Source of the DNA: a virus
IMG/VR virus record: IMGVR_UViG_3300050120_000053
Span: 1-64,000 of that record
Direction: 5' to 3' (one strand)
DNA length: 64,000 nucleotides
Shown: positions 37,852-45,471 of the stretch, in pieces
Numbering within the stretch: the stretch's first letter is position 1
How the letters are laid out: every line of letters starts with the position of its first letter
Position numbers and translations under genes: made by a program
The notes under the pieces: model-generated
Told to the model about the DNA's origin: nothing
Seen by the model: the letters and a program-made list of their open reading frames with translations, nothing else
Databases searched by the model: none

Positions 37852-38475
37852 CTATCCTTGAACTATGGTTGCCAAGACGCCACCCGGCCTCGGCAGCACA
37901 TTGGTGTTTTGCAATATCGCAATCTGCAGCGCGGTCAACGTGAATTGAAACGTGTAGGTCATGGTCATGTTTAGGCCGTCCGTCACGTAGCAAACGAGGC
38001 CCGGAAACAGCGTTCTCAGGATCAGGTTCAGCCCCGGTATTGACCCGTCCCAGATGTTCGCTGCGGCCTTAGCCATGATGAGCGTTCTGAACGCATCATC
38101 TGAAAGTGTGGCGTTTCCAGCTAACGCCTCGCCGGAATAGAAAGGCGACTGATTAAACGGATCGGCACTTAGCGTCCCAGCCTCTTGAAAGCCGAAATAC
38201 TTCTGCGTGATGCCGGGTATCACGCGAGTCACGCCTACAATGCGCCCCCACACATCCAGCCCATATCCGACCGCCGTCTCAATGTTCCAAAGCTGGTCAT
38301 AGAACGCGTCGATGTTCTGAGTTGGATCAACGTTCTGCGAGAAGTAATCGATCCATTGCAGAATTACCGGACTGTTCGCGTACTGGCTTAGAATCGTCTG
38401 CGTCCAGTCGAACGGCTGTGACCCGATGGCGCTTTCGCCTATGACAAACTGGCCGATGCCGTTCGGTGCGGTCAT
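37852..38475 (-). CDS. DUF2612 baseplate/tail protein
   Basis: A 207-residue DUF2612 protein: TQTILSQYANSPVILQWIDY, DAFYDQLWNIETAVGYGLDV, WGRIVGVTRV, then DDAFRTLIMAKAAANIWDGS. The family lies between gpJ-type baseplate and fibre genes in myoviruses and probably corresponds to a P2 gpI-like wedge component that links fibres to the baseplate. Confidence 0.85.
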   Translation of the reverse strand: MTAPNGIGQFVIGESAIGSQPFDWTQTILSQYANSPVILQWIDYFSQNVDPTQNIDAFYDQLWNIETAVGYGLDVWGRIVGVTRVIPGITQKYFGFQEAGTLSADPFNQSPFYSGEALAGNATLSDDAFRTLIMAKAAANIWDGSIPGLNLILRTLFPGLVCYVTDGLNMTMTYTFQFTLTALQIAILQNTNVLPRPGGVLATIVQG

Positions 38476-39071
38476 GGCAGAGTGAGTTGGCTAGAGGGCC
38501 ACGTCGGCGTTTGCCCAGCATTCGCCTGAGAATGAGCAAACTGCAGCGCGTAGGTGTAGTTCATCATTGATGTGGCGAATTCATTCCACTGCGCTTGAGT
38601 GAAAGTCGCGCTTGTGCCGTTCGGATCGAAGTAGGCGAAACTTGAACCGCCACCAGGGAGACCTCGGCCCGCTGCGATTGAGGTTTCTACGCTGGTGATA
38701 TTCGCCTGCGCGGTTGCATTGGCGGCTTGCCCGGTGATAGAGGGAGCCGTGAACGTTCCGGTGTTTGAGGGAACGCAAACCGTCGAGCCGCTTGCGCAAG
38801 ACACCGCAATGGGCGCGGCCAGTGCTTGCGCATATTGCTGGTCAGGTGTCAGTGTCTGAGCCGCTGGAGCGGTGAATGTCCCGTTGGCGTAGGCCCAGCC
38901 GATCCCAGCATTGCCCGTCAAAGGAACGGCGGAGTCGCCAGCCGGCGGGGTGTATGCGCTCACGCCATCCCATGCGATGACGTTGACGACGGCCCCGTTA
39001 TTGACGAGGGCATAATTGCCTGCAAATGCGGGAGCGCTTACGAGCGCGAGAGCGAGGAAGAGAGAGCGCAT
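38472..39071 (-). CDS. Fibre-associated protein with signal peptide
   Basis: A 199-residue protein with an apparent Sec signal (RSLFLALALVSAPAFA, cleavage AFA/GN), then a domain (YALVNNGAVVNVIAWDGVSA, IGWAYANGTFTAP) of the kind seen in tail-fibre assembly or tip proteins, and a helical C-terminus. A signal peptide is unexpected for a virion or chaperone protein built in the cytoplasm. The start codon at 39071 overlaps the previous stop. Confidence 0.65.
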   Translation of the reverse strand: MRSLFLALALVSAPAFAGNYALVNNGAVVNVIAWDGVSAYTPPAGDSAVPLTGNAGIGWAYANGTFTAPAAQTLTPDQQYAQALAAPIAVSCASGSTVCVPSNTGTFTAPSITGQAANATAQANITSVETSIAAGRGLPGGGSSFAYFDPNGTSATFTQAQWNEFATSMMNYTYALQFAHSQANAGQTPTWPSSQLTLP

Positions 39072-40867
39072 CAGATCACTCCATTGATGTTGCACTCACC
39101 AGCAGCACCAGATCCGCCAGTGCCGTTGTAGGTTCCACCACCGCCACCTCCAGGCTGGGCGCCTGCGCCAGCAGCGCCAGAATTTGAGCCCGCCCCGCCA
39201 GCGCCGCCAAAGACTGATGTGCCTCCGGCGTAAGCCGTTGAGCCGTTACTGCCACCGCCACCACCACCGCCATAGACCGATTTTCCGGCAGCGGCATTCT
39301 GCGTGCCACCTCCTGCGCCACCCCACGCGGAATTTGCACCGACTCCGCCCCCGCCCAGTCCGGGCCCATCGCTTCCAGATGTTGATGCGCCTGGCGCGCC
39401 ACCGGTGGTTCCGATCCCCACAGACAGCGATCCACCGCCCCCGCCCCCGGAAGGTGATCCGGCGATGAACGTGGAAGCGGCGCCGCCGTATGAGGTCAGG
39501 AGGGAGCCGAGCGTTGAGCTATTGCCGGCCGTACCGGGCGCCGACGAGCCAGCTACCGTGCATGTAACCGCAGCCCCGGGAGTGCCAATAGAAGGAAAGT
39601 TATACGGCACAGCTGCACCTCCTCCGCCTCCATAGACGCTGTTGGATGCGCCTGAATATCCGCCACCTCCACCACCCCAAAGAATCCCCGTGAATGCCTG
39701 ATAGCCAGGAGGGATCGTGATCGTCGTCGTCGAGAGAAGCTTGAGCGAGAACGGGTTGAGAACGACGCTGTAAAAGTTCGTCCCGTCCGTGTTGACGATC
39801 CGCACTTCGCCCGGGTACATCACATACGATGACAGGCCGTCAACCGTTCCCGATGCGGGAGAAAGCGTAATGTTGCCCGTGCCTGCGTTCTGAACGATGA
39901 CCCACCATCCGTTGCCGAGCGTCGTCGGCGAGGTAAGCGTCAGCGCCCAAGTGCCGGTTGCGTACAGAACGGACGAGCTATCCGTGCCAATGGCCGTATA
40001 GGCCGAAGTGTGAGTCGACCGCTTGAGTGTGCTTGCGCCCGTCGACCCATTCGATGCGAGTGTGATGCGGCCCGCTGCATCGTAGGCAAGAACACACGAC
40101 GTGCACGTACCCGCGCCCACGCCGGTCGGCGCCATCATCGTTGACGTGACGGTGCCGGTATCGTTGCTACCGACGAGCGTTCCACTCGGCGGGAACGTGA
40201 CGGCCGTGTTATTGGTGAGCGTGCCCGTGAAACTGTAGGTGCTGCCGCTAAGCGATACCGCATGACCGCCAATTGCATGAACCGCCGTAGCGGTAGAGCC
40301 TGCGGTCGAGGTCACATCGCCAGTGAACGCCGGCATCGTCGAGGAAGCTAGGATTCCTCCTGCGCCAAGCGCCGGGATATTGCCGCTTGCAGACCCAATG
40401 GGTGTTGAGCAAGCAGTCGAGGCATTCGAGAGGTCCGAGCACGCGGCTTGAGTGACAACACCCGAGCCGTTCCCGCGCAGCGCGCCCATGACCGCGCCAG
40501 CGCCGCCGTAGTTCGACCCGATCAGCGTGCCTTGCCACACCCCCGCCGTGATCGTGCCGAGCGTGGTAATGCTCGTCGCGCCGGTCCATGTGCCGGCTGC
40601 GATTTGCGACAGGATCGACGAGTAGGGCTGAATATTGCCGCCAGGCGTCAACCCGAGATTGGTCTGCGCTTGCGCTGCGGTCGTGGCACCCGTCCCGCCG
40701 AGATTGATCGGGAGACCTGCGGGGTTGTAATTGAGCTTTCCCGCGAAGTAGCTATTCCACTGGCCGGGAGTCGGCACTTGGCCGTAAGTGAATCCTGGCG
40801 CAGACTGGCCGAATGACGCGCACGACAGCAGGGCCATCGCAATGAACAACGAGAGGCGTTTGAGCAT
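39071..40867 (-). CDS. Long glycine-rich tail fibre with signal-like N-terminus
   Basis: A 598-residue fibre. The N-terminus (KRLSLFIAMALLSCASFGQS) looks like a signal peptide or lipoprotein signal (LLSC). Residues ~25-60 are a fibre attachment motif (FTYGQVPTPGQWNSYFAGKL, LPINLGGTGATTAAQAQTNL). The middle is beta-repeat, and the last ~200 residues are polyglycine-rich (GGGGGSNGSTAYAGGTSVFG), like 35649-36542. It probably recognises the host. Whether the signal is used or is an artefact of hydrophobic attachment residues is open. Confidence 0.75.
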   Translation of the reverse strand: MLKRLSLFIAMALLSCASFGQSAPGFTYGQVPTPGQWNSYFAGKLNYNPAGLPINLGGTGATTAAQAQTNLGLTPGGNIQPYSSILSQIAAGTWTGATSITTLGTITAGVWQGTLIGSNYGGAGAVMGALRGNGSGVVTQAACSDLSNASTACSTPIGSASGNIPALGAGGILASSTMPAFTGDVTSTAGSTATAVHAIGGHAVSLSGSTYSFTGTLTNNTAVTFPPSGTLVGSNDTGTVTSTMMAPTGVGAGTCTSCVLAYDAAGRITLASNGSTGASTLKRSTHTSAYTAIGTDSSSVLYATGTWALTLTSPTTLGNGWWVIVQNAGTGNITLSPASGTVDGLSSYVMYPGEVRIVNTDGTNFYSVVLNPFSLKLLSTTTITIPPGYQAFTGILWGGGGGGYSGASNSVYGGGGGAAVPYNFPSIGTPGAAVTCTVAGSSAPGTAGNSSTLGSLLTSYGGAASTFIAGSPSGGGGGGSLSVGIGTTGGAPGASTSGSDGPGLGGGGVGANSAWGGAGGGTQNAAAGKSVYGGGGGGGSNGSTAYAGGTSVFGGAGGAGSNSGAAGAGAQPGGGGGGTYNGTGGSGAAGECNINGVI

Positions 40868-40870
40868 GGT

Positions 40871-42490
40871 TTAGACCGAGATGTTGATGTTTGCAGCGGA
40901 GGTGACGGGGAACTGATTGATCATCATCTGCAAGGACGTTGCGGTCATGGCGATGACGTTCATCGAGGCGCTCGCGAATGTCTGCGTGCTTGAAATCGTG
41001 TACGTTCCTGCGCCGCCCGCTGTGCCGGTTAGCTGATTGACGATCTGCGTTCCTGCGACGAGGCCTGAGGCAGACAGCACCTGACCAGCGGACAGGAAGC
41101 CGCCGGCGGCTGTCACGGTCAGCGTGAGCCCCGAGATCGAGCCGGTGATTGCAAAGGCCGGCGATGCCGACGAGCCCATAGTGAGCGACAAGATCATCGC
41201 CCACGGCCCCAGCGCGTAAATACCGGGATAGAACCGGCTCGCCAGGATGTTCGATCCTTGCTGTGACCGCGTGCCGCCATCGGCGCCAGCCAAGGCGTTC
41301 ACGATTGCGGTCGAGATCAGCGCCGAAGCATTCGACGGGACCGAGGTCGAATTGATGATCGCGACGTTGAGATAAATTTCGGTATTCGCTGGCGTGTAGT
41401 GCGAGATCGAGTATGGGACGCCCGGAGGTGCATAGGGTTGGCTCGTGTCGTACACCACTGTTGTCGTGTCGCCAGGCATGGGGATGCCCGGTGGCTTCTT
41501 CGACATGATGGCCTGTGCGATTGCTGTCGCTGCGCCGCCCGCCACGCTGCAATAGATCGAGTTCGCAAGGATTTGCACGCCACCCAATTGCAAGGTTGTC
41601 GATGCCACGGTTTGCGAGATGCTCACCGTGTACGGGCTCGACGTCCCGGCGGTGATCGTTGTTCCGGGCATCATGCCGGGACCGCTGACGATCTGGCCGA
41701 TAGCCGGCGTGCCGCTCGTAACGGCAGTGACGGTTAGCGCGGTTCCGCTGATTGAGCCGACGATCGTCGCTGCCGGATTGACGGCAATCGGGTATGCGTT
41801 CGGGTTGTCCTGCGTGTACGCACCGAGCACGTTCGGCACGCTCAGCACAGCAGCCTGAATCGCCTGCGTGCTGTTGAGCGAATTGCCGGAGACCGACTGT
41901 TGCCGGCGAAGCTCGAACGCCGCGCGCGTTTCGACGAGAGCGCCCAGTTCACCATCGGTGGCATTGCTGATCGAATCCCATCCCGGTATTGCCTGATAGA
42001 TCGCGTTGAGCGATCCTGAAGGGCAAGCGATCGGCCCTTGCACGTTGTTCGCGAACGGGAGAACAATGTTGTCGGTCGTCGGTATCGTGCCGGCCTGCGT
42101 GCACGAGTACACGTTGCCGGCGGTGTCTGACGCCAGAGCGCCGACAGGGATCACGACGCCGGACAAACCGGTACACGTGCATTGGACCGTGGTCGACGCG
42201 GCCGGGATGCGCGTCATGAAATAGATTCGGCCCAGACCGTCTTGCATCCGGCCAGAGGCATACGCTGGGTCGACACCGTTCGCGAGCGCCAAGAAGGCGT
42301 CATTGCAGGCACCGATGATGGCCGTTTGACTCTGCGCGAGCTGGCCTTGCGAAGTGGTCAATGACGGATTGATGTTCCCACCAAAGGCGCTGCCGGCGTC
42401 CGCCAACGAGCCCGCCAGGATTGCGCTTTCTGCAGGCGCGATGAAGCCAGCCGGCCCGAGGCTGACTTGTGGAACATTTGTGGTTGGCAT
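40871..42490 (-). CDS. Baseplate J-like protein with two inserted beta domains
   Basis: A 539-residue baseplate wedge protein of the P2 gpJ type (ACNDAFLALANGVDPAYASG, DGELGALVETRAAFELRRQQ, ILASRFYPGIYALGPWA). The family core is interrupted by two copies of an extra domain, at residues ~245-302 (SISGTALTVTAVTSG...VASTTLQL) and ~450-512 (SISGLTLTVTAAGGF...FASASMNV). The same domain is inserted in two other virion proteins. It assembles in the baseplate at the tail tip. Confidence 0.85.
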   Translation of the reverse strand: MPTTNVPQVSLGPAGFIAPAESAILAGSLADAGSAFGGNINPSLTTSQGQLAQSQTAIIGACNDAFLALANGVDPAYASGRMQDGLGRIYFMTRIPAASTTVQCTCTGLSGVVIPVGALASDTAGNVYSCTQAGTIPTTDNIVLPFANNVQGPIACPSGSLNAIYQAIPGWDSISNATDGELGALVETRAAFELRRQQSVSGNSLNSTQAIQAAVLSVPNVLGAYTQDNPNAYPIAVNPAATIVGSISGTALTVTAVTSGTPAIGQIVSGPGMMPGTTITAGTSSPYTVSISQTVASTTLQLGGVQILANSIYCSVAGGAATAIAQAIMSKKPPGIPMPGDTTTVVYDTSQPYAPPGVPYSISHYTPANTEIYLNVAIINSTSVPSNASALISTAIVNALAGADGGTRSQQGSNILASRFYPGIYALGPWAMILSLTMGSSASPAFAITGSISGLTLTVTAAGGFLSAGQVLSASGLVAGTQIVNQLTGTAGGAGTYTISSTQTFASASMNVIAMTATSLQMMINQFPVTSAANINISV

Positions 42491-42501
42491 CGAGTAGGCG
42501 T

Positions 42502-42525
42502 AAAAAAACCCGCTCGAGGCGGGTT
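42502..42525 (-). terminator. Intrinsic terminator (minus)
   Basis: Minus-strand AACCCGC / GCGGGTT stem followed by TTTTTTTA, directly upstream of the gpJ-like gene. Confidence 0.75.
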
Positions 42526-42548
42526 GATTGTCTGGGGCGAAGCGCGGT

Positions 42549-42899
42549 CTAGAAGCTGGCTGCTGTCGTCGTGCCGGTCGTGTCCGTGATCTGCACTTGG
42601 CCGGTGAGTTTTCGATTGACGACGCCAGTGATGAACACTTGTGCGCTCGCTACACCGGGCACGGTCATCGCTGCGGCTACGAGGTCGGCCTTGACCAGCG
42701 AGAGCGATGGGTAATGGCCGAGAATGTCTTGCCAGTACGGGACGCCGATGGTTTGGTCATACCAGCATTCCCCAAGAAAGGTGCGTATCGCGCTGCAGCA
42801 GTCCTGCGCTAGGCTGTACGGTGCGGACGCAAGGGCAATATTCCCGGACGCGTCGAGTGTCCAATCCCACGTTAGCGGGTCGAGAAAAATAGTGTTCAT
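42549..42899 (-). CDS. gp25/GPW-like baseplate wedge protein
   Basis: A 116-residue protein with the gp25/lysozyme-like baseplate motifs: FLDPLTWDWTLDASGNIALA, QDCCSAIRTFLGECWYDQTI, GVPYWQDIL. It matches the GPW/gp25 family in length and order, the initiator of sheath assembly in contractile systems. It lies between spike and gpJ-like genes as usual. Confidence 0.85.
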   Translation of the reverse strand: MNTIFLDPLTWDWTLDASGNIALASAPYSLAQDCCSAIRTFLGECWYDQTIGVPYWQDILGHYPSLSLVKADLVAAAMTVPGVASAQVFITGVVNRKLTGQVQITDTTGTTTAASF

Positions 42900-42901
42900 G
42901 A

Positions 42902-43669
42902 TCAGTTAACCATCGTGCTGGTGTCTGCTTCTGCGTCGCCGTGGCTGTCATTGCCCTGCGTGTGGTAGTGGCCGCCGACAGACTTGCCGGCAATCACCAC
43001 GTCGCTTTGGACATTGACCGGGCCAGCCATCGAAGCATTGCCACCCTGCGGCCCTTCGCCCTGCGTCAACTGGCCGTCCATCTCGATCGCGGGCGCAGAG
43101 TTGGTGATCTGCGTGCCGGCCGTCAAGCCGATGGTCTGGGTCGCCTGCAAGACGATGGTCGGTGCGGACAGATTGATTTGAGTCGGCGATGTTATCGCGA
43201 TGCCTGAGCTGGAAAAGGCGATGTACTGTGTCGGGGCGCCGTTCAGCATTCCGCCGAAGTAGACCGCATCTGCCATGTCGAACTTACGTGAGCTACCCGG
43301 ATTCGCTTGACCCTTATTGGCGATCACGCTCGATATATCGCGGTCAGCGAAGCCCGCCCAGCCGATGTCACCGACTTGCGGGTCAATGATGATCGCGTTT
43401 GCGCCACCCTGCAGCCGGAAGTACGGGCAATGGTAGATCGTCGCGTGTGGCGTTGCATTGCCTGCGCCATCGGTTTGATTCACGAGCGGCATGATGTCCA
43501 CAAAGCCGACCGGCGAGACGCCGCCGCTGTTGGTGACTCCTATCACCTTGACGATCTGCATCGTCCTGACTCGAGCGAGAATCGACCAGACCATGAACGA
43601 TTGCGCGTTGAAGTCTGACGCCGCCGAGTTTGGTGTCTGTATTCCGTTGTAGCCGTTGTTGCTAGGCAT
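42902..43669 (-). CDS. Gp138-type membrane-puncturing spike
   Basis: A 255-residue protein with an N-terminal OB-like domain (VKVIGVTNSGGVSPVGFVDI, DPQVGDIGWAGFADRDISSV), then a beta-helix (INLSAPTIVLQATQTIGLTA), and an HxH-containing end (VGGHYHTQGNDSHGDAE). This is the Gp138/gpV-like spike that pierces the outer membrane; terminal HxH motifs in such spikes bind iron. Its start overlaps the hub gene. Confidence 0.85.
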   Translation of the reverse strand: MPSNNGYNGIQTPNSAASDFNAQSFMVWSILARVRTMQIVKVIGVTNSGGVSPVGFVDIMPLVNQTDGAGNATPHATIYHCPYFRLQGGANAIIIDPQVGDIGWAGFADRDISSVIANKGQANPGSSRKFDMADAVYFGGMLNGAPTQYIAFSSSGIAITSPTQINLSAPTIVLQATQTIGLTAGTQITNSAPAIEMDGQLTQGEGPQGGNASMAGPVNVQSDVVIAGKSVGGHYHTQGNDSHGDAEADTSTMVN

Positions 43670-44549
43670 TGAAAGGTGATCCGCTAAATGATGTTTCCCA
43701 CTGACCGTTAGGCGTTTCGCTTTCGAGATCGTGGGAAATTTGAAACATCACGAATTTACCGTTCGCAAATGGAAGGCTGCTTTGCATCTGACACGTTGTA
43801 CCGATCTTCAATTGCGGATTGAACAGCGTCTTGACTGCGATACTGCCGCCCAAGCCGGCGTTCGTCGGATAGCCGATCATGCCGGTGCTCGGCGATATGA
43901 GCGGGATGGCGCCGCCGCGGCTTCCGCCCTTCGGCCAGATGGCAAGGATGCTGTTGTCGAGCGTCCAATTGATGTTTGCGGCATTGGCACACGCCTCCAT
44001 CTGCTGCTTAGGCGAGCCATGAAAGTAAGGTGTGGCGAGCTTCGCTGTTACGCCGTTGTTCTCGAACGAGTAACCGTTCTGCACGGCCAGGTTCTGCATG
44101 ATCGTTGCCACGTCTGCCGATCCAGGGAAGCTCAACGGTGCCGTCGATTTGATAGCCTCGAACAGACCTGCATGAGCCGTAATGTGCAGGGCTGAGTCCG
44201 GTGCGCCGTTCATGTCGACCTGCGCGAGCGATACCTGACCCGCAAAGATGGTGCTCATGCCGGCACTGGCGTCACCGGCCTCAATGAGCATCTGATAAAA
44301 CTTTATCGTCACTTGCCCGTTGTCAAGCCTGCTCACGGTCGATAGCTGGTTCATCAGCGAAGGCGTCAGGCCGTGCACGATCACTGATGCCTCGCCCATT
44401 GACGGCGGCCCAGCATTGGCAATCGTTGCCTGCACTCGCAGCCCGGAGACCTTGACCGTATCGTACTGGCCGTCGAAGGTGTACTGCGTGCCGCTTGAGT
44501 CTTGACCTAGCTTGAACGTGAGATCGATGCGGCGCTGCACGAAAGCCAT
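43662..44549 (-). CDS. Baseplate hub protein
   Basis: A 295-residue protein resembling the gpD/gp27-like hub of small myoviruses (RRIDLTFKLGQDSSGTQYTF, MQNLAVQNGYSFENNGVTA, QMEACANAANINWTLDNSIL). It should form the trimeric hub holding the spike. It overlaps the start of the spike gene by eight bases. Confidence 0.75.
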   Translation of the reverse strand: MAFVQRRIDLTFKLGQDSSGTQYTFDGQYDTVKVSGLRVQATIANAGPPSMGEASVIVHGLTPSLMNQLSTVSRLDNGQVTIKFYQMLIEAGDASAGMSTIFAGQVSLAQVDMNGAPDSALHITAHAGLFEAIKSTAPLSFPGSADVATIMQNLAVQNGYSFENNGVTAKLATPYFHGSPKQQMEACANAANINWTLDNSILAIWPKGGSRGGAIPLISPSTGMIGYPTNAGLGGSIAVKTLFNPQLKIGTTCQMQSSLPFANGKFVMFQISHDLESETPNGQWETSFSGSPFNA

Positions 44550-44860
44550 TAGCCAGCTCCCTGCAAGTCTGTCGTCTCAAGGTACATCAGCACGTAGCGA
44601 GTACCGAGTCCGGGGCTGCTTGGGTCGTTAGCACCCTGCGTGTCCACGAAGGTGAGGTCGCCAATGAAGCCGAGATAGAGGTCGCGCACGATCCGGTTCA
44701 GGTTCTGGCAAATGACTCCACCGATGATGAGCGATCCAGAGACATACAGATCGATGTAGAGCCCAGTCGATTTCTGATAGACATTGAGCGTGCAGTTCTG
44801 ACCCGCAAGCTGAACCGAGAACGTCTGCGAATATGTGTCAGCGATGGGTATGATCTGCAT
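44549..44860 (-). CDS. Baseplate plug-like protein
   Basis: A 103-residue beta protein (IIPIADTYSQTFSVQLAGQN, VYQKSTGLYIDLYVSGSLII, RYVLMYLE) that matches the conserved small plug-like protein encoded next to the hub in DUF3383-sheath phages. Coupled to the hub gene by one-base overlap. Confidence 0.7.
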   Translation of the reverse strand: MQIIPIADTYSQTFSVQLAGQNCTLNVYQKSTGLYIDLYVSGSLIIGGVICQNLNRIVRDLYLGFIGDLTFVDTQGANDPSSPGLGTRYVLMYLETTDLQGAG

Positions 44861-45471
44861 TACTGGAAGCTCACGCTGTTAGGACCAAAGAGCGTCGCGG
44901 CGCCCACGGTCGGGCTCTGCGCCTGTACAGAGCCGCCGTTCTGCGGATCTGCGCCGCTCGGTTGTGCTGTATTCGAAAACGTGGTCGTCGCAGTCACGCG
45001 AATCTCTTGGAATGCGACATCCACGGTGATCAGTCCGACACCATTAGTCGCCGTCCTGCGAAAATCAAACCGGACAGCGTTGACGCTCTGTATTACCGCC
45101 CCTTCCGGCATGGCGATATTTACTAGCGTCAGGGACTTAACCAGTGTCGACACAGCGATAAGGAAGGCTTCTCTCACGCTATCCGACCCACCCTTGGTCA
45201 TCCGCACGTTCGTGTCGGACGGCGTGGCGACCTTGTTGTACGACTGGAAAGCACCCTGCTCCATCGAATAGTTGGGCACCAGCAGTTCGCGCTTGAAATC
45301 GAGGCTGATGATGGAGTCAGGCTGTAACGCTACCGAGCCATCAAGATTGAATACACCCCACTTTGGCCCCGCGAACATCCCTAGAACGCTCTTCACATCG
45401 GAGACGAGCAGCGAGGCCGTGTTCGTTACGTTTGCGACCTTTCCCAGCAGCGCAGGAATTCCGTTAGCCAT
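44860..45471 (-). CDS. Dit-like baseplate protein
   Basis: A 203-residue protein; the segment DSIISLDFKRELLVPNYSME and MTKGGSDSVREAFLIAVSTL then ITVDVAFQEIRVTATTTFSN are typical of the Dit-like tail protein that follows the tape measure in this phage group. It likely joins tail tube and hub. Confidence 0.75.
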   Translation of the reverse strand: MANGIPALLGKVANVTNTASLLVSDVKSVLGMFAGPKWGVFNLDGSVALQPDSIISLDFKRELLVPNYSMEQGAFQSYNKVATPSDTNVRMTKGGSDSVREAFLIAVSTLVKSLTLVNIAMPEGAVIQSVNAVRFDFRRTATNGVGLITVDVAFQEIRVTATTTFSNTAQPSGADPQNGGSVQAQSPTVGAATLFGPNSVSFQ

